Shown here piece after piece: positions 26,401-40,100 of a stretch of 64,000 nt of DNA. The notes below the pieces were generated by a model. It had not been told where the DNA came from. It ran no database searches and saw nothing but the letters and a program-made list of their open reading frames with translations. The position numbers were made by a program, and so were the translations under genes. The stretch is taken from NCBI GenBank assembly GCA_003993805.1, contig RSEF01000002.1:75794109-75858108 (forward strand). The letters run 5' to 3'. How positions within the stretch are numbered: position 1 is the first letter of the stretch; the number at the start of each line of letters is the position of its first letter. The stretch is from Himantopus leucocephalus. Its lineage: Eukaryota > Chordata > Aves > Charadriiformes > Recurvirostridae.

Positions 26401-28477
26401 TAGCTCTTTGGAGCAAAGGCCATGTCTGTCATGCCCATGTTGTCTGTAAGGATAGTAGCGCGTTTGTGTAATTTTTTAAAAAAGAGGCTGTCTTAACTGA
26501 GAAATAATCAGCATTTAAACAGAAGAATTCCTTGCTGTTGTAGATCATCATATACAAATACACGAGTGTATATGCTTACAGTATTTTATGTCTTAATCAT
26601 TCCTGGATTGGATATGATTCTCTGCTCTTTTCACTGAAGAGTATCTCTTCAAGGAAACCCACAGTATAAATTAATAAGAGCATTAAATAAATAAGTCTTC
26701 CTGCTTCTGATAGGCTGAATAAAGGTGTACCAAGATACAGTGTATATGGTTCTAACAAAATTACATAATTTATCATTATTAAGAGAAATAACTTTCAGAG
26801 AAATTTCAGAGACATTCTCACCTATTAGCTGATTTACTTTACTTCACACCTTCCTACATCGTGAAAGCCAGACAAATGGTAGCTATAAATTATTTTTTCT
26901 TGTCTTTTCAAAAGCTTCATGTAGCAGTGGCTGTAGAATGTGTTCTGGCACAAAAGAACAAAGTAAACATCATTTGCAAAACAGTAAAATATGCAACATA
27001 AAATATACAATAGTTGAACTTCTCAGCTCTGTGCTTCCCTTTGCTTCCTTTCCCATTCCTGTGTAAACAAATAAAATCACTGAAAATAAGGGAAATGTCT
27101 CAAAATCAAAGTTTTTTCCATACTGATTTCAGCTCTGAAGAACTGGAATAAGCTATGTATTTAAGGAGCTAAATGCAGTTTTTCAACATTCTTTCCTAAG
27201 CAAAAATAAATCAGGCTGCTGCTGTAGCATTTAATACCAACACAAAGATTTGGCAAAGCACTGAACAGTTACAGATGAGTTTTTGGTTCAGTTTGAATTT
27301 TTTAAATTACTGTGTAGCACACTGATGTACTTAGTATTGCAATACAAGATCATTTCAAAAATTGCTGTCCATATTCATTTAAAAAACATTAAACTGGCTT
27401 TAGCTAATATGAAAATATTTATGATAAAGTGTGCTGTGCATAGTATATCTGACTTTGGGTGTGGGAAAAAATATAATGCTTCTTAAAAAAAATAACCATT
27501 TCAGTTACATTTGCAATAGGATTGCAAATTCGTTGATGTCGTCCAACAGGAAAGATAGTAGGTAAACAACTTATAACACTGTAACACTGTTACCAGCTCT
27601 TAAAAGTAATTATTATTCTTGTACATTTCTGTTCTTGTCAGCACTCACTTAATACGCATTTTATAATCATACTGCAAGAAAATAGGAATGGGCAACTTCT
27701 TCATATAGTGTTAGAGACCAAGATTAGCAACAGTATATGCGACGTGACTGCGATGTCATCAGGGATTTCTCTTCCTAATTGAGATTCAGCAGTGTGCCTG
27801 TGAGATACATCTGTCAACTTTTCAGGTGCGACAGGACAAACCAATCTGATTTAAAAAATATATTCATGTGTGTGTATGGTATATATATATTAATAAACAG
27901 GAACTATTCCCTTTTCTCCATATTAAAGAACCATGAAAATGCGTATATTTATATGTGATCCCTGGCTGTAAAAAGGTAACCATTTCTTCCCTGCAAGCAA
28001 ATTTGCAACAAAAGAGAGAAGACTGCTAGTTTATGTAGACTGGGGTTTTAATTTTTATGTATATTCATGCATGTATATACATAACAACCTATATTTATTT
28101 TTTATATATGTAAATGTGTTTAATAGTTAAAACCATCTGTAGTGCATCAATTTTAGTTACCATCTGCATTTCTTTAAGAAAAACAAGAAGCATTTTTTAC
28201 TTCTCCTGTGATGACCCTCTCGGGAAATCAATTTTTAAATAATTGAGAGCTAAAGGAATTGCTGTCTCACAATGTTTTCATATTCCTCTGCTGTGGTGGC
28301 GCTTCTATGTGTTTGGGCCTTGTCTTTACCATTAAGGTGATTCTGCATAGAGTAAGAGCGTTGCACCATCTCCTGTTAGGCTGCTCCTGCTTTTGTCTGC
28401 CATCGAAAAATAAACAGTGACATGAAAAATCCCTGGGTCTGGTTTGCCTTTCAGGGCAGAAAATTGTTCCCTGGAGA

Positions 28478-28545
28478 TTACTTCAGAAACTGTACTTAAA
28501 TGAGGGGAGAGTTACTTCAGAAACTGTACTTAAATGAGGGGAGAG
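28478..28545. repeat. 34-bp tandem duplication, two copies
   Basis: The unit beginning ttacttcagaaactgtactt occurs twice head to tail with a 34-base period and essentially no mismatches. A partial third start (gttact) follows. Unlike the other duplications there is no N at the junction, so this may be a true recent tandem duplication. Confidence 0.85.
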
Positions 28546-28929
28546 TTACTAAATAAACACTGTTTGTTAATTTTGTTTTGTTACAGATGGGGTGAGACAT
28601 AGAAGGGACAGAGAAGGGAAACTCCTCTATAGGACTCTTACATTGACTTAGCTTAGAAAGCAATGGTAAAAGTACCATTATGAGGGTCTGTAGTCATATT
28701 GCATCTATTTATATAAGAACATACCCTGGTTGCAATTAGGAAGATGATGTTTCTGTATGCTGGGGAGTTCAATCAAGATATGTTACCAGCTGTGCAAAGT
28801 GCTAAGATTCTTTCAAGGGCTGAGACTTGGATTGTTGTGTTTCCTTCTCATGTGTCCATCCTGCTAAGGGATACTACAAGCCAGATTTCTTGTCATTTTG
28901 ACTTTGCATTTGTTTACTGAAGCTCTGGA

Positions 28930-29476
28930 CATCCTTCTTCAGATCCACCTGTGTGGATCATTTCTCAGCAGTCCTGGCTAAATGGGGAGGTCCCAGTTGA
29001 ATGGAGTTTAGCAAATGTGACATCAATCCACAAAAAGGGCTGGAAGGAGGATCCAGGGAACTACAGGCCTGTCAGTCTGACCTCAGTGCCAGGGAAGATT
29101 ATGGAGCAGATCATATTGAGTGCCATCACATGGCACGTACAGGACAACCAGGTGATCAGGCTCAGTCAGCATGGGTTCATGAAAGGCAGGTCCTGCTTGA
29201 CAAACCTGATCTCCTTCTATGCCAAGGTGACCCACTTAGTGGATGAGGGAAAAGCTGTGCATGTTGTCTACCTAGACTTCAGTAAAGCCTCTGACACTGT
29301 GTCCCACAGCATTCTCCTGGAGAAACTGGCTGGTCACGGCTTGGACAAGCATACTTTTCGCTGGGTAAAAAACTGACTGGGCGGCTGGGCCCAAAGAGTT
29401 GTGGTGAATCGAATTAAATCTGGTTGATAGCTGGTCACAAGTGATGTTCCCCAGGGCTCGGTACTGGGGCCGGTTC
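28930..29476 (+). mobile_element. CR1 LINE ORF2 reverse transcriptase fragment, cut by gap
   Basis: An open frame at 28951-29376 encodes the N-terminal half of a CR1 reverse transcriptase. It carries GNYRPVSLTSVPGKIMEQI, then QHGFMKGRSCLTN, then YLDFSKASDTVSH with the catalytic Asp of motif A preserved. The usual Phe in KAFDTV is changed to Ser. After WVKN there is a stop, and the frame continues with further stops through [13 protein letters not shown] before the 100-N gap. The 5' part of the LINE is missing, the copy is inactive, and the catalytic FADD region and 3' tail would lie in the gap. It sits about 300 bp from the 3' end of PPP1R3G. Confidence 0.93.
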
Positions 29477-29576
29477 NNNNNNNNNNNNNNNNNNNNNNNN
29501 NNNNNNNNNNNNNNNNNNNNNNNNNNNNNNNNNNNNNNNNNNNNNNNNNNNNNNNNNNNNNNNNNNNNNNNNNNNN
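29477..29576. other. Assembly gap of 100 N
   Basis: A placeholder-size run of 100 Ns separates the CR1 reverse-transcriptase fragment from a poly-A tract and the PPP1R3G region. True gap length is unknown. It probably hides the rest of the CR1 and GC-rich sequence. Confidence 0.99.
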
Positions 29577-29598
29577 AAAAAAAAAAAAAAAAAAAAAA
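29577..29598. repeat. Poly-A tract at gap edge
   Basis: About 22 As begin directly after the gap, followed by ggaaaacgattcc. CR1 elements do not normally end in poly-A, so this is more likely simple sequence that stopped the assembly than the tail of the neighbouring CR1. Confidence 0.8.
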
Positions 29599-29792
29599 GG
29601 AAAACGATTCCACAAGCCACAGCAATGCGAGCCTACGCACATCCATCGGCAAAAGCGAAGCGCCCGCTTAAAAACCACCAGATTCCGGGTAGTCTCCGGG
29701 AGGACGGCTACCTCGCCGCGCTGGCTGTCGCCCTCCCGAGCCGGGCCCGGTGCTGCGGCCGCCGCCTGCCCTGCCGGGCCACCAGGGCTCCA

Positions 29793-30755
<963 letters not shown>

Positions 30756-31086
30756 TTATCCGGCGCCCCCGCCGCAGGCCCCGGCCGGGGGGCGCTCCCA
30801 CCAACCCCCCTCCCCCCGCCGGGCCCGGAGCCTCCCCGCGGGGCTGCGGGCGGGGGCGGGACCTCCCGGGACGGGCAAGGCGGAAAAGAGCGGCGGCCGC
30901 GACGGGCGGCCCCGCACGTCCTCCCCGCCCGCAGCCCGCCCGCAGCCCGCCGCCGGGGCCGCCGTTGCCACGGCGCGGAGGAGAGCGCTGCGAGCAACGC
31001 GGTCAGCCGGTTTATGGGCTTCGGAGGAGAGACCGGGGGGAAAGGCAGGCGCACCCGCGGAGCCAGCCGTGCCGGCGGGTGTGGGG

Positions 31087-31104
31087 GTGTGTGTGTGTGT
31101 GTGT
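31087..31104. repeat. (GT)n microsatellite
   Basis: Nine GT units lie in the GC-rich region upstream of PPP1R3G, flanked by a CCCCAT tandem (ccccatccccatcccc). Confidence 0.85.
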
Positions 31105-34100
31105 CCCCATCCCCATCCCCCCGCCGCCACCGCGCCCGCTCCGCCCCGTGGAGTCAGGCCGGGGCGAAACGCCTCTGGATAATTCACTGTTTTCATCATC
31201 ATCGTTCTTTAGGCTTCCGCCCATCGGAGATACCCCGAAGAAAAGCGCGCTTGGCATCACGGAGGAGGCGCGTACAGCCGTGCCCCCCGGGGCGAGGGCG
31301 GGGAGCGAGCGGCCCCCCGGGAGCGGGGCTCAGCCGCCGCCGGCCCCGCCGTAGGCAGCGCCGGGTCCGGCCCCTGTGCCGCGCTCCTCGTCAAGTGTCC
31401 ATCTCCGGCAGCCGAGCGTTTGTGAGACACCCCACCTCCCTCCCCCCACCCGGCTTTTCTGTTTAAATTGGCTTCCACCTATCCCAACTGCAGAGAAAAG
31501 CTTTGAGACCCGAACTCGAGGGCAAAACCCCGAAGGTAAAAGGAACGCCAAAGGCATTCACTTTTTAAAATATAACATATTCTGTAAGCAAATGTCTTTA
31601 ACCATTTTTTAGCCACGCTTGGTACCGGCAGTATTCTGCTTGTGGAAAACCAAGTCCAAAGGCTCAGGAGGCACACGCGTGTGCACACACGCCCTTTTTG
31701 ACGGTCACGCTGTCTCCAAAGTCTCCACTTAATAACACAAAAAAAAAACCAAGGAGGAAAACCAAAATACAGGCTTTACCTTTTAAACAAATAAAGGGAA
31801 TTAGAATCCTCCTCAGTTTTATTTTCCGAGTATGATGTATAGTAAACAGCATCCTCATAACAAAAACTTTTGTTAGTTAGGTGAGATCCATATCTGAGAA
31901 TTTTCCGAGCTTAATTCTATACTTTGTGCGTGCCACTGCTATTGTCTGGGGGCAATTTGCACAGATGATTGCAAAAATACTACATTATTAAACTTCCCTC
32001 CATTCTCTTGGAAGAGACACTAAAAAGCGTATGCAAATAACGCGCTGCTTTCTGAAGCAACACACTCCCACTATGGATTTATCAGAGGGGGTTTTTGTTT
32101 GTTTTGCATAGTTTGTTTTATTTTTAGCATCGGTCAGGTTGCCAAAAAGCAGCCTCCCAACGTGGGTGAATACAGTGCAGTTCAAGTGAGCATGCAGTCT
32201 GGGCCGCGCAGAGGAATGAATGTCAAAGCAGCCGAAACACCACTAAACAGTTTCCTCAGCAGACACTACAGTGCGGATGTTCTTACTGCACCTTGACCGA
32301 AGAGTTGAACAGCAAACAGTTACTTAGAAGTGCCAAATAATCTGACGACTCTAGCTTCTGGTCGTGCACCCGACATTTGTTAGTAGTTTGCTTTAGAGCA
32401 TTGTAAGAAGAGGAACGAAGGACAAACATTCTCTCTGGCACCAGCTGTGCTAATGGAAAACATGACGAATACCAGTTTGCTCGTCACCACCACTCTGCCG
32501 CAAGCTGCCACGTTTGCCAGGCTGTCGGCTGAACCCTTCATAGGAGCGCTCCTTTGCCTACTCCCGTCCGAGTGAGCTGGTGTGCCATCATTTAAGCTCT
32601 TTGAACTAAGCAGCCTCAACTTAATGGTGGTAAACCACGGAGCACGCTCCTGACTTACTCAGCTGAGGTCTGGGATGCAGTGCAAGAAGGAGGGGAACGA
32701 TGGTCTTCCTCCCACGCACGACTCTTGGCAGGGAAGGCACCGCTTTCACCTGCTTACACCATCGCTCCCAACCTGCCGGTGGCTGGAACACAGCAGTGGG
32801 TGACAATGTTGGGCCACGCTTCTGTCAGCATTCGCTTGGATGAGAACAGGTTGCAATGCTGGCGCTTTCTTACCTGTGCCTGGAAATGACACCTCATGAC
32901 CCACCTGTCCGTGGTGTCCTGTGGCACCTCAAATTACCCAGCTGGAAAGAAGAAAAATGAATAGGTGATATGTGGGTAACGGTGCTTAGTACTTGCAATA
33001 TGGTCAAGATTCCTCAGATAAAATGCAACACTACTACTTTACTTTCTCAAAGTAGCATCTATTTTATGGTGAGGAAAACAGAAGTGAAGAAACCAGCCCT
33101 TACTTCCTCATGTGGTGTTTATTCCACTAACGCATGCTTTCTCAGCTTGCCAAATCATTAACAAATGTTAAGCGGCGAAGGGAAAAAAATGTGCCATTTG
33201 CTGATAAGGCAAAACCATTTGGACTACTAGAAATTACAGAGGAATGTGAAAGGTTCAAGCAAAATAAGGGACAGCGAAAAAAGAAACTTACTGTAAATAT
33301 TGATAAAAGTTAAGGAATATTGTAGCAATTAATATACATTTCTTACATATTCCGTAACTCTGGGAGACAGGCCTGCAAAAAGGACTACCGTTCACAGAAA
33401 TTAAGCAAAAGCAGTTGAGGCAACAGGAATCCGTATGGCAGGAAAAGAATTAAAATCAGGCAATTAATGGCATACAAAGGGAAGTCAGATTTTTAGGGGT
33501 AACCGATTGCTAGCATTCTGAAAGGGAGTAATTTAAAATCAGCTAAACCTTTACAACAAATGTTCAACCATGCAACAAATTATGCCAGCAGACATTAGTT
33601 AAGGAGGCATTTAGTGTTGTCTCTTAAGTATTTCAAAATGGATTCTCTTAAAAGAACGGGAGAACCAGGGTCTCAGGCTTCTAAGTACTATTTACCACGT
33701 TGGTTATTCAAGAAAATATTGAGATAAAAGCGGAGGGATTGCTTAGTAAAAAAGAGAGAGCAGATTTGTGGCCAGGAGGCTTTTTGCATTCCCTGAGCTT
33801 TGAACAGTTATATTGAAGGTCAAAAACCGCACACAGGATCAACGCAGCACCTTCTTCTTTCACTTCCCCCACCTTGTCCCCATCCTGCATTCAACACACA
33901 CACCTTGCAGCAGCATTTGCATCCTAAAATGGCTACTGAATGACATTAAAAAAAAAAGGAATGTGCAAATCACTGGTAAGCAATCCATGGTGTTGCTTTG
34001 TCAATTCGCACTATGATTGCGCGGGTATGTATTTCTCAGGACTTGTTAGATCAGAGATTTTGGGTTGGAGCTCTATTTGAGGTGCAATTTAATAAATTGG

Positions 34101-37100
34101 TCACGCTGCTTTGATCAATACTCATAATCATTTGGACACAAAATGAATGTGAAAATACTTGTTTGCAAATACCTGGAGTCAAGTAACTGGGGGATTCTGT
34201 TGATTCAACTAAACTACGCAATGGAATTCAGAAGCTCATTCAAGCACTGTTCATCATTGCTTTTTATGCACTTTTAATATCCACTTCAACCTTCAAATCC
34301 AAAACTAGCAGATTTTCCACTTAGTGCAAGAGGAAAGCATTCTAATTCTGGATGTACCTAGTTCAAATATGCCAAACATCTCCAATTTCCCACTCAAGCA
34401 TTTTCTAAGAAAATGTCCCATGTCAACAGCTTATCAGAAAACATGAATGAGTAATAACTCCTAAGCACTATCAAACAATTTAGAGGAATTTAGAAATATG
34501 CAGGTTTTATCACAGTTCCTACGCGAAATTCATAACATCTTTTCTCAAACTCTAGCAGCATTCATTCTGAACTATCTCTTTGCTTCACTTTGAAAATCAC
34601 GTAGTTCTTCATCCCAATTTTAACAGTCACGTTACTTGTACAAAAATGGTAGGGAGGATATTAATAGCCTTCTCAATTATTAAAAAAAAAAAATACTTCC
34701 TATCCCATGGGAAATTCTAGCTTCTCTGTGGTTTTAATAAGGGTAGGTTTTCAGTTTACTGTGTTTGTGAGGATGGTCAAACACTGAATGAAAAACTCAG
34801 TGGGTCTATACAATCTGAATAGAAAATATCCAGAAGTTAGATTATTAGACCTAATTTTCTTCTTTATGCAGGAAAGCCAAGCAGCTGTACTCCAAAAAGG
34901 CAGGCATTAGATCTGTAATGGAAAAAGTGCTGAAATGGAAACAAATATTTGGAAGTGATTACTTTAGTTTCCAAATCTTAAATACGAAGATTTAAACCTA
35001 ATTTCTGCAGGATGCTCAGCAAGCAAAATCCTTTAGAGCTTTGAGTCTCTCAGACAATCACTTTTAGAGATGTCTGCTGTATATTTTGTCTTCTCTCTCA
35101 GGAGACTTGCATCTGACGTTCCTTATGGGATGTAGAGATTACTTGAAATATATGAAAATGTATTTATTCAGTTTTCCTGAACTACAGCAATGGCTGTGTT
35201 TCCTGTAATGATGTGGAATATCCTTCTCAATTACTAATACCGAGTATTTGGCAATAAGGCAAGGAATGTCACTCCATTTGGGTGAAATGCTAACCTCTTC
35301 AAAGTTGGAGTTTTGTAATTTATTTCAGTAGGGCTGAGATTTCTCTGCATCTGGTATAAAATCAAGCCCATTCTTCGTGACAAGCACAAAGGATTCGTTT
35401 GGGTTTTTTTGTTGGGTTTTTTTTTCAACTTTCTGTTTTGCAGAAATTGCATGGAAAAGATTCCGCGTGGTTGAACTAAATTCAGACTGGAGTTGGCATT
35501 AACTGCAACAAAACCATGTTGCACAAAAACTTTCCGTTCACTAAGATTTCAGAAGTGTTGCTTGGTTCTTGTGGCTCTTAGAGGTGTCAAGATTTGGTTT
35601 AACACCTTTGATATTTATAAGATATTTCTGTAAACTTTTTATATTCATGTGGTACACTGAAAATGTTAAATCATTTGTCAGACTTTTAATCAGTAAATCA
35701 TATTATGGTAAAAAACATGTACAAGCTGCCATCCTAATAGAGAGACTTACTGTTGCATTTCAACAATTTAACCCAAATAGACAGTCTTTGAAAAGGAAAA
35801 GTTCAGATTATCAGTGAGAAAAAAAGGGTTTCAGCTTTCAAAATGTATTCACAGCATAGGAGTTGAAAAGGGTTTTGTTTTATGGGTTTTGTTTGCTTTA
35901 ATGTGGATCTCCAGAAAGTTGCAGAACCACATCTCTTTCAAAGGTTTCTGATGAACACTAGGATCCTGGTTCTCACATGTAAACCCTCTATGTTTATGTA
36001 TATTTTTTATTCAGCAACCTAGGAAAACTATAATTTGGATCAAATTCTTGCCCTAAATTATGCTAGTATATTGCTTTGAACTTCAGTGAGAACAAAGCTC
36101 CATCTTACCCAGATTAGTTTGATATAAAGGGCATTCTACCCCCAAAACTGTTGCTGAGCTATTAAAATAAATTTTTTTCTTGCCCTCTGTCTTAAATTGC
36201 TGGATTTTGCTCCTGCCCTGCCACCTAGCAGTCTGCCTCTGGAAAACAAAAAACAGTATCTTCTTAAAACTCTGTAAGGAAACTTATTCAGACAGAAGAT
36301 ACGTTTACCTCTTGACTAAGAACGCTTGAAAATTCCAAATGCTTGACGTACCCTCCAAAATGAGCTCCTAGAAAGTATATAAAACATAAATGACAAAACC
36401 ACACACTTCTAGACCAGTTTTTTGAGTTGTTAGCACATGAACACTAGATGCCCAAGGCATTAGATTTTTTTTCCCCTCTAAGCATTATATTTTTGCCCAC
36501 TGGAAATGAGACATGAAAATGGAAAATGATGTGAACTTGTACCCACATTATTTTCTGTTTTGTATTTCTGTGTTTGTCTCTGTCACAAGCAGCAAGGCGT
36601 GTAGCTCACTCAAAATCAATAGCTGCGTGAACTCATTTGGCCTCTCCTAGGACGACAGAATTGGCTGGCTGGTCAGAAGGACCTTCATGACGTCGGCTGG
36701 CGAAGCCTCCGCCGGTCTTTACAGTTGTGTTTGACGTGGTATAACGGAATGGTAACCTGACCTCATCAGCTCAGATACCTCCGTGTCTTTTGGGAAAATA
36801 GAGTTGTGCAATGTAGCCCGTTCTAGTACCTCCTGGCAAAAGCAGGGCAACCTTTTCAGTCCAGCGGTCACAGCCAGGTAAGTTGTACATCAGACTCATT
36901 TCTTTCACTTGGGTTAAAACACGGGAATACTTTCCAAGTAATCTTGCTGTATAAACTCGATGTTAAAAATTGTTTGCTGGAACATGTAGTTTTCCAACGC
37001 GCTGAAAAAGGAATAAATTTAACCCTGTGTCTTTGCAGTTCCCCAGGTCTGCCTCAGTTACAGTTTGTTCTCAATTGCTAAGCTGAGATAGTAGACAGCA

Positions 37101-40100
37101 AACCAGGTACCTGATACAGTATATCCTGTAAGAGAGAGAATGTTTACCACGGTCATTTATATTGATTCTCATGACTTCTGAACACCGTAACTTCAGATGA
37201 TGTACATATATACCAGGAACTACGTATTTGTATCACAATATAATATTGCTAAAAGCACAAAAGAAGACTTCAGAGTTGAATTTCAGTGAATAAAATAGAT
37301 TATGTAGTGGTCTGAACAAAGAGAGATTTGCATTTCTAAAGCATGTCAATCATTTTTACAGTAGAAAAAAAGGGTAGAAATACGTGCTGCTTTAATATTA
37401 CTGTACCGTTCTAAGAAGTAAGCCTATACTTGAAAACTCTCAAGTGCGTGAACAAGAAACAGGACTGTGTGATACAGCCTAACCCTGCAAAAGCAAAGGA
37501 CTGGCACAATAGCTATCATTAACAGCATACAAATAAAAATCACTGCAATAGCCATATATGAATGCAGGCATGCTCAATCCTGCATCACCAGAAGTTAAAA
37601 AAAAAAAAAAAAAGTTTTCTATTTCGTTGACTATAAATACAGTTAAGTCCCACAGTCCCAGTGAATTCAGTCCCACAGTTCCAGCACTTTCAGTGGGAAA
37701 GGCAGAAAAGAAGCTCCATCTGGTGGTGTGGTTGATTGTAATTGCTTTTAAATTTCATTTAATCGCAAATGCATTCTTCTCTAGCAACCAAATGAAAAAA
37801 TGAAGTACCATGTGAAGGATCACCTGTCCTGCAAACTGAACCAGCATTGCCTAACACTTTAAAATCACAATTTAAAGAAAACTAGGACCTCCTTCTGTTT
37901 GAAGCAAGCCAGACGTGAAGCCTTTCAAGACAAGACACGCATGATCCTGCCAGGGTACTAATCTAGGCTAGAAACAGATCACCAAACAAAAATGAAAGGC
38001 TGTGGTAGCACACTTCAAGAGGTCACCTGCAGCAGCCTGGGGCGGGGAGAAGAGAAGGCAGGAATCATTGGTTAGAGGATGAAGGAGGAGGAGGAGTGTG
38101 AATGTGAAGTCAGCGTTGCAGCTGAACCTGTCATATAAAAGTTTACAGAAAGTTTACAGAGGTATTAAAATAATATTGCTGTGTCTCATAGTAAGGAAAC
38201 AAGCCATTCTTCAGTTAGTTGTTTTTATAAGAAACTAACTTTCTTCAATGAACAAATGGCAATTTTGTTGGAAAGGACATTACTTCCCGTCTTCAAAAAA
38301 AAAATCTTGAACCATTCTGGCAGTAACAGATTTACAACATCATGAAAACTAAAGCAGATGCTTTAATCACTTTTTTAAGTAATAAAACGACTGCATTTTA
38401 GGAAGTTGCTTTCTTCTTCCCTGCCTCCACTATGCTTGTATCGCCTGAGCTGTGAAAATGGCAGACTTCTTGAATTCATCAAAAAATGCAGCAGAGGAAC
38501 CTGGATGCACAGAACAACTTAGAAAAAATAAAGATCAGGCTGACTGGTACCCGTACTGGATATTTGCAAAGAATTGCTGAGCAGAACTGGAGTGATGCTG
38601 ATGGTCAAGTGAACTAATTTGACCTAGGCCTACAAAGCATTTTAGCAGGTATTCAATTGCAAATATATGTGTGGATGCAGCATCTAAGTAATTTCAGCAA
38701 AGTCACTGCTTTGCACAATTGGGAGATATGTTGCCCCAAGCTGATGTTACAAAACATTATAAGCATGATAAAATATAAAACTAATAAGCAAAATAATACT
38801 AGATTTAGCTACTGAAAGTCTATGCCTAGTTTCATGTACAAACTCATGTCTGCTACTGCTCATTGAAGAACCCATGGCAATTCCTTTCCAGACCAGCCCC
38901 AGTAGCCTAGACAAAATTTGTGCTAAACAACGGCAACCTTAAACACAGATAAACCTTGTCCTGCAAACTCTGGGGAATAAAATATACTTTGTCTACTTTT
39001 TTGTAGTACCTGCATTTCAATGGGGATATACGCTGCGTTTTGTCAAATCAATGCATTGTTACTTTTTTCTAAAGAGTAGAGCAGAGCTTAGTGTTAATTA
39101 CTCACAAAAAATCTATGTTAAAAGAATGTTGGGAATACAGATTCGAGCACCGATATGCTAGAAATTGCCCAAAGTCACTTTGCCTCTGTAACCTTAATGC
39201 AGCCTTTTTAGGTGTATCATTTAGGTTACAGCCTTTAATTATGCATTCTTAGGCCATTTTCCCCTCAGGACTGTCTCGTTAAGCACACAAGATACATCCT
39301 CAATGGTGCTGTCATTGCTTTTCTCTACATTGCTGGTTATGGAACAGTATTCCAGTCCTGCTCCGGAGATGTGGTCAGATTTCCTCACGGGATCCTCCAC
39401 AGTGCTCAGCACCACAGTATCTTCCAAGTGCTTCAGAAATAGTAGACTACTATGAGATGAAGTATTCCTGATTTTACCATTAGATAGCTGAGCTGCATAG
39501 AGATAAAAGTAAAAAGTGTCCCATTTATTCTAAGCGCTCCTTTTAGAAGTGTGCAACTTGACTTTGGAGGTTGCTTATCAGTAGATAAGATTTCACCTGT
39601 GTTCAGAGCATCGCTCCTTTTGATTTCAGCTACAGCTGTAAGTGCTCAGTACCTCAGAAATCTGACTGCTTGGGTTCTCAGGACAGAAAGTTAGCAACAT
39701 GTGATAGGTATCCAAGTTAGTTTAAGCAATTTGCATAGCATTGCTAGGTGCTTTATGTGAGGAGCAGCAATAAAATTTAGTCCCTTTAGGCTAGAAATCA
39801 CTTGCCTCCATGCCAGGACCATCCTTTCCCTTCCTGCATTCTTTGCAATTCAAAGCAAATAAAGTCCAAGTCCTCCAGCCATGTAAGTAGTATGTGACCA
39901 CGGCGTTAAAGCCTTATCAAAGAATAAAGTCATTATTTCGTATCTTCATGAATGGGGATTGCAACCTTAATAAAGTTCTTTTAGCTGCTTTGTTCCCAGT
40001 ACTGGCTTGGCACAACTCAGGGCAGTTCCACTTACGAGCCATCTGCACATAATACATAGTTCACATTATCATACAGTAAATATTTAAGAATAAGTTTAGC

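Larger units (their letters stand above)
17020..28929. other. Gene-free AT-rich stretch
   Basis: No supported exon or RNA gene was found. Recognisable content is limited to two LINE tails, one duplicated single-N junction, a C/A homopolymer patch and a 34-bp tandem duplication, each listed separately. The terminal LYRM4 exon is expected somewhere on this side from mammalian synteny. It was searched for by its conserved C-terminal pattern and not found. Confidence 0.5.

Noticed and set aside
34871..34987. KQLYSKKAGIRS open frame after a cag acceptor-like site
   Set aside because: It lies between PPP1R3G and RPP40, shows no domain, and matches only three residues of the LYRM4 pattern.
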